DNA from: CAYSSG01 sp964433635 | GTDB taxonomy: Bacteria > Atribacterota > Phoenicimicrobiia > Phoenicimicrobiales > Stramentimicrobiaceae | Reading direction: 5' to 3' | Length of the DNA: 64,000 nucleotides | Assembly: GCA_964433635.1 (NCBI GenBank) | Contig: CAYSSG010000006.1 | Coordinates: 3,645 to 67,644, forward strand | Shown here: positions 8,436-17,378 of the stretch, piece after piece | How positions within the stretch are numbered: position 1 is the stretch's first letter | Layout of the letters: the number at the start of each line of letters is the position of its first letter | Notes under the pieces: generated by a model | Database searches by the model: none | Seen by the model: only the letters and a program-made list of their open reading frames with translations | Told to the model about the DNA's origin: nothing | Translations under genes and position numbers: made by a program

Positions 8436-11075
8436 ATGAAAGCTATTATTGGCCATACCAGTGCAGATTTTGATTGTCTCGCTTCCATGATTGCCGCGAA
8501 AAAAATATATCCTGACGCTTTCGCAGTCTTTCCTGGTGCTATCGAAGAAAATGTACGAAAATTCCTTTTATTATACGGTAATGCTTTAAATATTTCCTCA
8601 ATAAAGCAAATTGACATGAAAAAAATATCAGAATTAATTATTGTTGATACCAGGCAACGAGAGAGAATTGGACCGTTTGACACTTTGCTGGGTAATCCTA
8701 ATCTAAAAATATATATCTATGATCATCATCCGCCAACTGAAAATGATATCAAAGCAGATTCGGCTATAGTAAAGCAGGTTGGCGCTACTACTACTATTTT
8801 GTTAGAAAGCATTATAAAAAAGAACCTTCCTATCACGCCTCTGGAATCAACACTGTTTGCCCTGGGAATATATGAAGATACAGGTTCGCTTTCTTTTTCA
8901 ACGACAACAAAAGAAGATATTAAGGTTTTAAGTCATCTTTTTTCTATCGGGGTCAATTTAAGAACGGTGAACAAATTCACCAATATCGGATTAAATCAAA
9001 TACAGAAAAAAATTTTAAACAGACTCATTTCATCTTCCCAGGAATTTTATTTTAAAGGCATAAGCGTGGTATTTGCCACAGGTCATGTTGAAAAATACAT
9101 TGAAGGGTTAGCCCTGGTTACTCATAAATTGATTGAAATTGTGAATAGTGATGTTATCTTTGTGTTAGTAAAGATGAAAAACAGGGTATATGTCGTTGGC
9201 AGAAGCAATCGTAATTCAGTCAATGTGGGAGAAATCCTAAAGAAAATAGGGGGAGGCGGCCATTCTCAAGCTGCATCGGCCGTTGTCAGAAAATTGTCCT
9301 TGATGGAAACTGAAGATAGAATTAAAGAAATATTAAATGACCATATTGAATCTGAAACGCTGGCTAAAAATATTATGACTACTCCAGTTAAAACTCTTGA
9401 CATCAATACAACCATTGAAGAGGCATCGAAGATTATGTTGCGTTATGGCCATAATGGATTCCCTGTAATGGAAGAAGGAAGATTAGTCGGCATTATTACC
9501 AGGCAGGAAATTTATAAGGCAAAACATCACCATTATGAAGAAGAAACAGTCAGTGTCTATATGTCTGAAAATATTATCAGCGTTCATTTAAATACGCCAA
9601 TCTTAGAAATACAGGAATTGATGATTCAATATGATGTCGGAAGGGTCTTGGTTTTAAGTGAGAACAGCAAATTAGAGGGAATTATTACCAGAACTGATCT
9701 CATTAGAAATCTATATGGTGAAAAAGATATCAGCAAAGAATCATATTCGCTTTTTGAAAGAGGAATGGGACAGAATGATGCTAACAAAGGAAGAATCAAA
9801 AACCTGATGCAGGAATATTTTCCCAGTGATATTCTGGATGCGTTAATTCAGATAGGTAAAGCAGGGGATGACCTGGGCAATTCAGTATTTATGGTAGGAG
9901 GGATTGTCCGGGACTTATTCTTGGGTATTCCAAATTCAGACCTTGATATTGTTATAGAGGAAGATGCTATTCAATTTGCTCATTATTTTCAGAAACAAAC
10001 AAAAGGAAAAATAAAATGCCATCAGAAATTCAAGACGGCAGTCGTTATTCTACCCAGCGGCATTAAAATTGATTTTGCCTCAGCCAGAAGAGAATTTTAT
10101 GAATTTCCAGCAGCATTACCTCAAGTTGAATTCGCCTCTATAAAGAAAGACTTATACCGGAGAGATTTTACGATCAATGCTATGGCAATCCAGTTAAATC
10201 AGGATCGATTTGGGAAGCTGCTTGATTTTTATGGAGGAAAAAGAGACCTGGAGTTAAAAAAAATAAGAATCCTTTACAGTCTCAGCTTTACAGAGGACCC
10301 GGCACGTATTATTAGAGCTGTTCGATTTGAGCAAAGATACGATTTTACGATTGAAAAATCAACCGAAAAATTTCTTAAAAAAGCTGTCAGGGAAGGATTA
10401 GTGTCTCGTATCAGAAAAAAAAGACTTGGTGAGGAATTTATAATCATTTTACAGGAGAAAGAACCTATTAAAGTACTGAGAAGAATGGATGAATTGGGCA
10501 TCCTGTCCGGAATTATTCCAAATTTAATCCTGAATCAACAGCTGATTGACAGATTTGACCAGATAGAAAGAAGTTTGAAATTATGGTATTCTAAATTTCC
10601 TTGCGAATATGTTAATAAAAGTACGATGTACTTATACTATTTATTACAATTTTCGGATTTAGAAATCAGGCAAATCAAAAAAAGAATTGAACTCAGTGAG
10701 AGAGCAGAGCAAAAACTTGAATTGATGAAAAGTATGAAGGATAAGACGATAAATCTTATGGAAAGATACCAGGTTGAACCCAGCAATATTTACTACTTCT
10801 TAAAGGAAGTACCTAATGAGTTATTGCTGTCGATTCTAATAGATAAGAATCGAAATGTACAAACTACCAGGAGAATTGAAGACTATTTAAATAACTACAA
10901 AAAAGCATCTCTTTACATATCCGGGAATGATCTGACAAAAATGGGAATGAAGCCAAATCCTATTTATGCTAAAATATTAAAGTTGATATTTTATCTACAA
11001 TTAAATGGTATACTGAAAAACAGAGAAGATGAATTAGCTTTTATTAAAAAATTGATGCAAAAGGGTATTCTATAA
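8436..11075 (+). CDS. DHH phosphoesterase - CBS pair - tRNA nucleotidyltransferase fusion
   Basis: An 879-residue multidomain protein. Residues 1-150 form a DHH phosphoesterase domain (GHTSADFDCLAS; YDHHPP), and about 220-300 a DHHA1 domain with GGGGHSQAAS. Two CBS domains follow (about 312-430; NIMTTPVKTLD, YMSENIISVH). From about 477 comes a class II poly(A) polymerase/CCA-adding head with VGGIVRDLFLG, the metal-binding SDLDIV, RRDFTINAMA and EDPARIIRAVRF, then a helical RNA-binding tail. The head adds all or part of the 3' CCA of tRNA. This architecture is known, including in Aquifex, where CC- and A-addition are split between two enzymes; which reaction this one performs cannot be read. 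The DHH part may degrade short RNAs or cyclic dinucleotides, and the CBS pair probably senses adenylates. The ATG at 8436 lacks a strong ribosome site. Confidence 0.9.
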   Translation: MKAIIGHTSADFDCLASMIAAKKIYPDAFAVFPGAIEENVRKFLLLYGNALNISSIKQIDMKKISELIIVDTRQRERIGPFDTLLGNPNLKIYIYDHHPPTENDIKADSAIVKQVGATTTILLESIIKKNLPITPLESTLFALGIYEDTGSLSFSTTTKEDIKVLSHLFSIGVNLRTVNKFTNIGLNQIQKKILNRLISSSQEFYFKGISVVFATGHVEKYIEGLALVTHKLIEIVNSDVIFVLVKMKNRVYVVGRSNRNSVNVGEILKKIGGGGHSQAASAVVRKLSLMETEDRIKEILNDHIESETLAKNIMTTPVKTLDINTTIEEASKIMLRYGHNGFPVMEEGRLVGIITRQEIYKAKHHHYEEETVSVYMSENIISVHLNTPILEIQELMIQYDVGRVLVLSENSKLEGIITRTDLIRNLYGEKDISKESYSLFERGMGQNDANKGRIKNLMQEYFPSDILDALIQIGKAGDDLGNSVFMVGGIVRDLFLGIPNSDLDIVIEEDAIQFAHYFQKQTKGKIKCHQKFKTAVVILPSGIKIDFASARREFYEFPAALPQVEFASIKKDLYRRDFTINAMAIQLNQDRFGKLLDFYGGKRDLELKKIRILYSLSFTEDPARIIRAVRFEQRYDFTIEKSTEKFLKKAVREGLVSRIRKKRLGEEFIIILQEKEPIKVLRRMDELGILSGIIPNLILNQQLIDRFDQIERSLKLWYSKFPCEYVNKSTMYLYYLLQFSDLEIRQIKKRIELSERAEQKLELMKSMKDKTINLMERYQVEPSNIYYFLKEVPNELLLSILIDKNRNVQTTRRIEDYLNNYKKASLYISGNDLTKMGMKPNPIYAKILKLIFYLQLNGILKNREDELAFIKKLMQKGIL

Positions 11076-11079
11076 ATTT

Positions 11080-11724
11080 ATGCTGAATATTTTTAATCAT
11101 GTATTTGAAATTTTGTGGAGTTTACCGGCTGTTTTAATAGCCATTACAATCCACGAATATGCACACGGTTTTGTCGCTAATTATTATGGGGATCCTACCG
11201 CAAAACTGGCAGGTAGATTGACCTTAAATCCTATTGCACATCTTGATCCAATAGGAACGCTGATGCTGTTACTTTTTCGCATCGGTTGGGCAAAGCCGGT
11301 TCCTGTTAACTACTCAAATCTGAATAATCCAAAAAAGGATATGATCAGAGTATCCTTAGCAGGGCCTGCATCTAATGTTATAATGGCTTTCATCTTTGCT
11401 CTTTTCTTGAGATTGAATAATTTTTTGTTCCAGAATATATTTTTCAGTTCCCGTCTTGGCTTGAAATTTTTCCAGGGATGGTTGATCTTTCTACATACGG
11501 GTATTTTTATTAATCTGGCTTTGGCAATCTTTAACTTGATACCGATACCGCCATTGGATGGTCATCATATCTTGTCTGGACTATTACCACCCCAATGGGC
11601 ATATCAATATGCCCGATTAAATCATACTTACGGCATTTTTATTCTATTGCTGCTCATTTGGACCGGTTTTATTGGAAAGATCATATTTCCAATCGTATCC
11701 CATTTTTACCAGTTGTTTGCATAA
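11080..11724 (+). CDS. Site-2 protease family (M50) membrane metalloprotease
   Basis: A 214-residue multi-pass membrane protein of the short, PDZ-less M50B family. The zinc motif is HEYAH (His25, Glu26, His29) in the first hydrophobic helix. The second metal site lies in NLIPIPPLDGHHI near residue 160, where Asp is the third ligand. Four to five further hydrophobic stretches are evident. It starts four bases after the fusion gene. In many Clostridia this family sits directly before scpA, as here with trpS between. Its substrate is unknown; it is distinct from the PDZ-containing rseP homologue at 46.9 kb. Confidence 0.88.
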   Translation: MLNIFNHVFEILWSLPAVLIAITIHEYAHGFVANYYGDPTAKLAGRLTLNPIAHLDPIGTLMLLLFRIGWAKPVPVNYSNLNNPKKDMIRVSLAGPASNVIMAFIFALFLRLNNFLFQNIFFSSRLGLKFFQGWLIFLHTGIFINLALAIFNLIPIPPLDGHHILSGLLPPQWAYQYARLNHTYGIFILLLLIWTGFIGKIIFPIVSHFYQLFA

Positions 11725-11797
11725 ATTATTTTATGAGGTAAACGTACAATCGTATGAAATTTCAAATACATATGAATAAGAGGAGGCAATACCATAC

Positions 11798-12784
11798 ATG
11801 AAAGGCATTATTTTCAGCGGCATGAGACCAACCGGTAAACTCCACATCGGAAATTATTTTGGAGCATTAACCAATTGGGTTGAACTGCAGAATAATTACA
11901 AGTGTTACTATGGAGTAGTAGATTGGCATGCGCTTACAACCGGATATAATGATACATCCATGATGAAAGAGAATATATTAGAAATGGTCATAGATTGGTT
12001 AAGTGCTGGAATCGATCCAAAGAGAAGCACATTATTAATTCAGTCCCATGTACCCGAACACGCTGAGTTACATTTACTACTATCGATGATTACACCACTG
12101 GCATGGTTAGAGAGAAATCCTGTACTGAAAGAACAGGTACGAGACCTGGATTTAAAAGATAATATGGACTATGGACTGTTAGGTTATCCTGTTCTAATGG
12201 CTGCGGATATATTAATTTATAAATCAGATGCCGTTCCCGTAGGAGAGGATCAGGCTCCTCATATTGAATTAGCTCGAGAAATAGGAAGGCGTTTCAATAA
12301 TCTCTACAGCAATGTGTTTTCTATACCTGAACTGAAATTATCTCATACTCCAAGAATTCCCGGTACCGATGGTAGAAAGATGAGTAAAAGTCTTAAAAAT
12401 GACATTACTTTATCAGATAAACCGGAAGATATTAGAAAAAAAGTCCTTTCTATGATTACCGATCCCAGAAAGGTCAGGCTATCTGATCCCGGGCATCCTG
12501 AAGTATGTGTTGTATTTAAATATCATGAAATATTTAATCCAAAGGAATTAAAAATGATAGAAAGTGATTGTCGGAATGCAAAATTGGGTTGTGTAACCTG
12601 TAAGAAAAAGTTAGCCGATATACTGACACAGTCATTTCACAGCTTCAGGGAAAAAAGGAAATTCTATGAAAAAAATCCCCAATTGGTTTGGGATATCTTA
12701 ATGGAAGGGAGTAAAGAGGCAAGAAAGGCAGCAGATAATACGTTAAATGAAGTCAGAAAAGCCATGAAGATTGAGTACCTATGA
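11798..12784 (+). CDS. trpS: Tryptophan-tRNA ligase
   Basis: This class I aminoacyl-tRNA synthetase charges tRNA-Trp. The 328-residue protein has the typical length. It contains the HIGH-type motif in SGMRPTGKLHIGNYFGAL (residues about 5-22), the conserved GEDQAPHIELAREI and the KMSKS loop GRKMSKSLKND near residue 195. A strong ribosome site, GAGGAGG, precedes the ATG. Its stop overlaps the scpA start (ATGA), so the two are probably translationally coupled. No tryptophan attenuator or T-box structure was recognised in the 70-base upstream gap. Confidence 0.97.
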   Translation: MKGIIFSGMRPTGKLHIGNYFGALTNWVELQNNYKCYYGVVDWHALTTGYNDTSMMKENILEMVIDWLSAGIDPKRSTLLIQSHVPEHAELHLLLSMITPLAWLERNPVLKEQVRDLDLKDNMDYGLLGYPVLMAADILIYKSDAVPVGEDQAPHIELAREIGRRFNNLYSNVFSIPELKLSHTPRIPGTDGRKMSKSLKNDITLSDKPEDIRKKVLSMITDPRKVRLSDPGHPEVCVVFKYHEIFNPKELKMIESDCRNAKLGCVTCKKKLADILTQSFHSFREKRKFYEKNPQLVWDILMEGSKEARKAADNTLNEVRKAMKIEYL

Positions 12785-13527
12785 TAGAGAGCAGTTCAGA
12801 GATGATTGAAATTGAAGAATTTACAGATTCTATTCAGCAAATATCCCTGAAAGTGAAGAACGGAGAAATGTCTTTAACCGAGATATCCCTGCTGGAGATT
12901 ATAAAAAAATACTTATCTTACATCATTATGTCTCATAAAGATACGATAGATCTGGATATTGCAGCTAATTTTTTAGTTTCGGTATCCAACCTGATTTTAT
13001 GGAAATCTAACTTACTTTTACCTTTCAATCAGGAACAGACTGATGATGAATTTGAAGAAGACAAAATGACTTTACAGGAAGAATACTGGAAAGAATACAA
13101 AAAATATCAGTCTTTGATCAGTATATTTGAAGATAAAAAAATGAATCAGGAAAAGATATATCTAACCTACCTCCATCCCAATATAGAAAATGAAGAACAA
13201 TATCAAGAAAATCATTTCTCTGAACTTGTCCTGGCTATTGAATCAATCTTATCCAGGCAGCACATCAAACCTACCATGGAAGTGAAAAAGCGTCATTACA
13301 ATATTGAGCAAAAAATGAAAGAAATCGAAGATTATTTCAATAAAAATGATGGAAGGTTATCCTTTCAGCAGATGATTTCCAGGGATTGTCAGAGGATTGA
13401 AATCATTGTCATCTTTCTAGCCTTATTAGAATTAATATGCCAGGGGAAAATAGACTACATGCAGTCAAAAAATTTCGGCGATATTTTATTCTATCGCAAA
13501 GGAGATAAAATATTATTGAAACGATAG
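12781..13527 (+). CDS. scpA: Segregation and condensation protein A (kleisin)
   Basis: ScpA is the kleisin that bridges the SMC head domains and, with ScpB, forms the bacterial condensin that organises and segregates the chromosome. The 248-residue protein is acidic and helical. Its N-terminal part (MSLTEISLLEIIKKYLSYI) and the segment AANFLVSVSNLILWKSNLLLP match the SMC-neck-binding region of the family, and the C-terminal winged helix ends in LLELICQGKIDYMQSKNFGD. It overlaps trpS by four bases and scpB by about 16. smc itself is at 22.6 kb. The sequence is divergent but the context makes the call safe. Confidence 0.9.
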   Translation: MIESSSEMIEIEEFTDSIQQISLKVKNGEMSLTEISLLEIIKKYLSYIIMSHKDTIDLDIAANFLVSVSNLILWKSNLLLPFNQEQTDDEFEEDKMTLQEEYWKEYKKYQSLISIFEDKKMNQEKIYLTYLHPNIENEEQYQENHFSELVLAIESILSRQHIKPTMEVKKRHYNIEQKMKEIEDYFNKNDGRLSFQQMISRDCQRIEIIVIFLALLELICQGKIDYMQSKNFGDILFYRKGDKILLKR

Positions 13528-14096
13528 AATCATCTTCAAATAAATGGAAAAATATTATTGAAGTTCTATTATTTGTATCCCATAAACCACTATCCATCCA
13601 TAAAATCAGAGATATTACCGGGAAAAAAAGTGGAGAAATAAAAACAATGATACAAAAGATAAGACTTGAATACGAAGAGCAGGATCGGCCTCTGTTTATT
13701 CAGGAAGTTGCCGAGGGGTTCTCTTTTGCCACAAAACCGGATTATGCTCCCTGGATAAAAAAAATGCACAATAATGAAAAAAAGATTATCCTGTCTAAAG
13801 CTTCCATTGAAACACTGGCTATCATTGCCTATAATCAGCCGGTCACACGTATGGAGGTTGAGAAAATAAGAGGTGTTGATTGCAGCAGTGTTTTGTTTAA
13901 ACTTTTGAGGAATGATTTTATAAAAGTCTGTGGTAGAAAGAAGATTCCCGGAAATCCTTTACTATACCGAGTGACTGGAAAATTTCTATTACACTTTGGA
14001 TTAAAAAATATATCGGACTTACCACCACTTGGTGAACTAGGCTTTAATCATGAAGAAAATGAGATTACAAAAGTTTTTAGCAGAAAAGGGGATTGA
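13512..14096 (+). CDS. scpB: Segregation and condensation protein B, apparent ATT start
   Basis: ScpB binds ScpA as a dimer of winged-helix domains in the SMC condensin. The first ATG in frame (13647) would remove the conserved N-terminal helix NIIEVLLFVSHKPLSI, which is encoded in frame upstream. Reading back, the frame is open to a stop at 13506-13508 and contains no ATG, GTG or TTG. AAAGGAG (13498-13504), inside the end of scpA, is seven bases before an ATT at 13512, so I place the start there (194 residues, near the family norm). ATT at 13515 is the alternative. Later motifs include SKASIETLAIIAYNQPVTR and RVTGKFLLHFGL. It overlaps rluB by about 47 bases. Confidence 0.85.
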   Translation: MIETIESSSNKWKNIIEVLLFVSHKPLSIHKIRDITGKKSGEIKTMIQKIRLEYEEQDRPLFIQEVAEGFSFATKPDYAPWIKKMHNNEKKIILSKASIETLAIIAYNQPVTRMEVEKIRGVDCSSVLFKLLRNDFIKVCGRKKIPGNPLLYRVTGKFLLHFGLKNISDLPPLGELGFNHEENEITKVFSRKGD

Positions 14097-14781
14097 TTCC
14101 CGAAGAAAATGTGAAGAATTAATTGTTCAGGGCAAAGTTAAAGTGAATCATCATATCATCACAGCGTTGGGAACCCAAATTAATCCTGAAAAAGACAGAA
14201 TAGAGGTAAACAATCGATCCATTGAACCAAATGTTGAGAAGATCTATCTCTTATTAAATAAACCTTGCGGTTATTTATGTACCTACCGCGATCCTTTAAA
14301 CAGACCTACTATCTACGACTTACTCTCAAACATAAGGGCAAAAGTCAATTATGCCGGACGTCTGGATTATGATTCGGAAGGTTTGGTATTATTAACAAAT
14401 GATGGAAATCTAATCTATCGCTTAACCCATCCTGGAAAAGGGATTCAAAAAAAGTATCTTGTGAAGATTCAAGGTATTCCGAAACATGAAGATTTGGATC
14501 GGCTGAAAAGCGGAATACCCCTGTCCCCGAATTTTACAACCAGTCCCTGTCATGTCAAAATGGTAAAGGAGCACAAGAATAACTCCACCTTAGAAATTGA
14601 AATCCATGAAGGAAAAAAGAGGCAAATCAGGAGAATGTTTTCCTTTCTGGGATATCCGGTTTTACAATTAAAAAGAATTCAAATTGGATCTCTTTCGTTG
14701 GGTCATTTAAAATCCGGACAGTATCGTTATCTTGGGAAAAAAGAAACAGAGCGGTTAAAGATAGACTGCCTTGAAAAATAA
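14050..14781 (+). CDS. rluB: rRNA pseudouridine synthase, RsuA/RluB type
   Basis: It converts specific uridines of ribosomal RNA to pseudouridine. The 243-residue protein has an N-terminal S4 RNA-binding domain (LQKFLAEKGIDSRRKCEELI), then the catalytic domain with the active-site aspartate in GRLDYDSEGLVLLTNDG (Asp106). The closing family motif is EIHEGKKRQIRRMF. Position after scpB and before cmk is the conserved arrangement for RluB, which modifies 23S rRNA; RsuA or RluE/F cannot be excluded from sequence alone. The gene begins inside scpB; ATG 14059 is an alternative start. Confidence 0.93.
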   Translation: MKKMRLQKFLAEKGIDSRRKCEELIVQGKVKVNHHIITALGTQINPEKDRIEVNNRSIEPNVEKIYLLLNKPCGYLCTYRDPLNRPTIYDLLSNIRAKVNYAGRLDYDSEGLVLLTNDGNLIYRLTHPGKGIQKKYLVKIQGIPKHEDLDRLKSGIPLSPNFTTSPCHVKMVKEHKNNSTLEIEIHEGKKRQIRRMFSFLGYPVLQLKRIQIGSLSLGHLKSGQYRYLGKKETERLKIDCLEK

Positions 14782-14797
14782 TAAGGAGAAAAATATT

Positions 14798-15505
14798 TTG
14801 CCAGACCAGAACAGGAGCTATATTATTACCATTGATGGACCTGCAGGTGCAGGAAAAAGTACCGTAGCAAAAAAGCTTGCCCTGAGACTGGGATTCCGAT
14901 ACATCAACACAGGTGATCTATACCGATATGTTACTTTTCGTGCGCTACAGAAAAAACTTGATGTTAGGAATTCTAGTGACATGGACACCTTATCCTTAAA
15001 AATAGTAAATCAATGGATAGAGAGGAAAAAATCCGGAGATCAAGCGGATATTTTTTCTGATCAGCAAAACATCATCTTAGAAAAGATACATAGTCCGGAA
15101 GTAGATAAGAATGTATCCTTTGTTGCTCAACATCCATCTGTCCGAAGAAATTTAGTATCATTACAACGCATGCTAACAAAAGATGGTTCAGTAGTCGTAG
15201 AAGGCAGGGATATTGGTTCTGTCATTCTACCTTATGCGGATTTAAAGATTTTTCTAACTGCTGATGAACAGACCAGGATAAAGAGAAGATACAAAGAACT
15301 GAAGGAAAAAGGTTATATTATTACTTTTCAGGAAGTCCAGGCAGAAATTGCATTGCGTGATGATATAGACAGCAGAAGAGAAACTGCTCCACTTACCAGA
15401 CCAAAAAATTCCATTACCATCGATACATCAAATAAAGAGATTGACGAAGTAATCAAATTAGTTTTAGGAATCATTCAAAGTAGAAAGGGGACAAAACATC
15501 TATGA
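14798..15505 (+). CDS. cmk: Cytidylate kinase
   Basis: It phosphorylates CMP and dCMP with ATP. The 235-residue protein has the Walker A loop IDGPAGAGKSTVAKKLA near residues 11-27, the conserved NTGDLYRYVTFRAL (normally GAMYR), and the CMP-binding VEGRDIGSVI near residue 135. The TTG at 14798 is the start: AAGGAG (14783-14788) is nine bases before it, while an earlier in-frame TTG at 14771 lies upstream of that site. Its stop overlaps ispH by four bases. The run rluB-cmk-ispH appears to be one transcription unit. Confidence 0.95.
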   Translation: MPDQNRSYIITIDGPAGAGKSTVAKKLALRLGFRYINTGDLYRYVTFRALQKKLDVRNSSDMDTLSLKIVNQWIERKKSGDQADIFSDQQNIILEKIHSPEVDKNVSFVAQHPSVRRNLVSLQRMLTKDGSVVVEGRDIGSVILPYADLKIFLTADEQTRIKRRYKELKEKGYIITFQEVQAEIALRDDIDSRRETAPLTRPKNSITIDTSNKEIDEVIKLVLGIIQSRKGTKHL

Positions 15506-16362
15506 AAGTGATGAAGGCAGAGCATATTGGCTTCTGTTTTGGTGTAAAGAGGGCAATGAATCGTGCAAAAGAGCTGTTAGAGGAAGTTCCGCATGACCGT
15601 ATCTACATGTTAGGTGAAATGATTCATAATCCACAGGTAATTAATGATTTCCAGGAGAAAGGCATTCACATTGTACATGATATTTCCCGGGTTCCATCTC
15701 ATGCATATCTAATTACCAGAGCACATGGAATTATACAGACGGAAATGAAATTAGCCGAGCAGGAAGGTATCCAATTAATTGATACAACTTGTCCTTATGT
15801 AAAGAAATTACATAAAATTGCTGACTTATTAGAGAAGGAAAGCTATCAGATTATAATCTTTGGGGACCCAGACCATCCGGAGATGAAAAGCTTATTAAGT
15901 TATACCAAGAATCATGTTACAGTAATCCAATCTGCCGATGAACTTAAAAATCATTGTATGGTTACTTCAGGTAAAATTGGATTAATATCTCAGACAACAA
16001 AAGATATAAATGAATACAAGCAGATTCTAACAGCAATATTTAACGATGCAGAAGAGCTGAGAGTTTTTAATACCATCTGCAAAGCAACCATTTTAAGGCA
16101 AGAATCTGCTCGAAAATTAGCTCAAAATGTTGATGTTATGATTGTAGTGGGCGGATTTAATAGTGCCAATACCAATAGGTTAGTCTGCATAAGCAAACAA
16201 ACCGGGGTAAAGACCTATCATATAGAAAATGAAACACAACTTCAAGACAAATGGTTCATAAGGAAGAAGAGAGTTGGCGTTACCAGTGGAGCTTCTACAC
16301 CTGATTATATTACTGAAAGAGTGATTGAAGCGATCAAAAGAATGCCTAAAAATCAAAGATAA
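15502..16362 (+). CDS. ispH: HMB-PP reductase (IspH)
   Basis: The last enzyme of the MEP pathway reduces HMB-PP to isopentenyl and dimethylallyl diphosphate using a [4Fe-4S] cluster. The 286-residue protein has all three cluster cysteines (Cys12 in GFCFGVKRA, Cys97 in DTTCPYVKK, Cys193 in NTICKATILRQ) and the substrate-binding SGASTPD near the C-terminus. It is the stand-alone form, not the IspH-ribosomal protein S1 fusion found in some Clostridia. The start overlaps the cmk stop as ATGA. dxr and ispG, two earlier steps of the pathway, are at 45.8 and 48.0 kb. Confidence 0.96.
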   Translation: MKVMKAEHIGFCFGVKRAMNRAKELLEEVPHDRIYMLGEMIHNPQVINDFQEKGIHIVHDISRVPSHAYLITRAHGIIQTEMKLAEQEGIQLIDTTCPYVKKLHKIADLLEKESYQIIIFGDPDHPEMKSLLSYTKNHVTVIQSADELKNHCMVTSGKIGLISQTTKDINEYKQILTAIFNDAEELRVFNTICKATILRQESARKLAQNVDVMIVVGGFNSANTNRLVCISKQTGVKTYHIENETQLQDKWFIRKKRVGVTSGASTPDYITERVIEAIKRMPKNQR

Positions 16363-16391
16363 TCAAGGAAGAATCCCTGATTATCTTTGAT
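16352..16391. terminator. Hairpin between convergent ispH and rpmB
   Basis: ATCAAAGATAATCA (16352-16365) pairs perfectly with TGATTATCTTTGAT (16378-16391), a 14-bp stem that overlaps the last codons of ispH. There is no U-run on the + side; on the - side the hairpin is followed by TTTT. It could end both transcripts, best the minus-strand rpmB message. Confidence 0.55.
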
Positions 16392-16471
16392 TGTGAAGTA
16401 CTCAATATCTCGCAATAATACAGTTAAAATCTGAATATAATTTTCTAAATATAGCTATTATGAATCAGTCG

Positions 16472-16660
16472 TCAGGCAAGTTTTTGAACTTTCCCTGATT
16501 TTAAACATCTGGTACAGACATTCATTCTCTGTACAGTATTATTCACCTTGACTCTTACTTTTTGAATATTAACAGACCATTTTCGATTGCTCAGTTTATG
16601 CGAATGACTGATTTGATTCCCGAATTGTGGTCCCTTACCACATATATCGCATTTCGCCAT
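16472..16660 (-). CDS. rpmB: Ribosomal protein L28 (zinc-binding form)
   Basis: L28 is a large-subunit ribosomal protein. The 62-residue product starts MAKCDICGKGPQFGN and has two CxxC pairs (CDIC and CTRC), the zinc-binding C+ type. The start is the ATG ending at 16660: AGGAG on the minus strand lies nine bases from it but only three from the ATG at 16666. It is one of only two clear minus-strand genes in the window and is transcribed toward ispH; the hairpin at 16352-16391 lies between them. Confidence 0.95.
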   Translation of the reverse strand: MAKCDICGKGPQFGNQISHSHKLSNRKWSVNIQKVRVKVNNTVQRMNVCTRCLKSGKVQKLA

Positions 16661-16801
16661 TTTCATGCTCTCCTGATATAAATTTGAAAAATTACAAAAA
16701 ATATCATATCATAATTGAGGCTTAATAATCAAGTAAATATCCAGGTTTTCAGAAAAATCTTTTTATCATCCAGTGAATCATGCTTAAAACGGAATAAAAA
16801 A

Positions 16802-17362
16802 ATGAGAATTATATCAGGTATCTATAAAGGTTTTAAATTAAAAGAATTTTCAGGTATGGATATCAGGCCCACTCCAAGTATGGTCAGGGAATCCTTATTT
16901 GATATGTTTGCTGCAAAAATAGTTGATTCTGAATTTTTAGACCTTTTTGCGGGAACAGGTGCTATCGGGATTGAAGCGCTCAGCAGGGGTGCCAAAAGCG
17001 TGACTTTTGTCGATCATCATCCCAAGGCGATTCAACTGGTAAAAGAAAATCTCAGCAAGATTCGTCATCATGATGATTCTATCGTCCTTCAAAAGGATTA
17101 TCTTAAGGCAATGAATCATTTGGACCTACAACAAAGTAAATTTGACATTATCTTTCTTGATCCGCCTTATCAGAAGGATTATATCTCCAAATCATTACAT
17201 ACCATTGATGGAAGTAAGATCTTAAAAAATAATGGATTTGTTGTCGTTCAGCATCCTTATGAATTGGAACTGAAAAACAATTTAAATAATATCTATTTCT
17301 TAAAAGAAAAAAGATATGGTAAGTCTAGAATTACAGTCTTTCGCTGTAAAGAAAGATTTTAA
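16802..17362 (+). CDS. rsmD: 16S rRNA (guanine966-N2)-methyltransferase
   Basis: It methylates G966 of 16S rRNA (E. coli numbering) using S-adenosylmethionine. The 186-residue protein begins MRIISGIYKGFKL, the family-typical N-terminus, followed by RPTPSMVRESLFDM. The SAM-binding loop is FLDLFAGTGAIGIEALSRGA and the catalytic motif is FLDPPYQKDY (DPPY). The open frame extends upstream, but the family N-terminus and a GGA nine bases earlier place the start at ATG 16802. The pair rsmD-coaD is a widely conserved gene neighbourhood. Confidence 0.95.
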   Translation: MRIISGIYKGFKLKEFSGMDIRPTPSMVRESLFDMFAAKIVDSEFLDLFAGTGAIGIEALSRGAKSVTFVDHHPKAIQLVKENLSKIRHHDDSIVLQKDYLKAMNHLDLQQSKFDIIFLDPPYQKDYISKSLHTIDGSKILKNNGFVVVQHPYELELKNNLNNIYFLKEKRYGKSRITVFRCKERF

Positions 17363-17378
17363 AAAAAGGAGACTTTTC

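Noticed and set aside
13647..13649. ATG 13647 as the start of scpB
   Set aside because: It would remove the conserved first helix of the winged-helix domain and has no good ribosome site.
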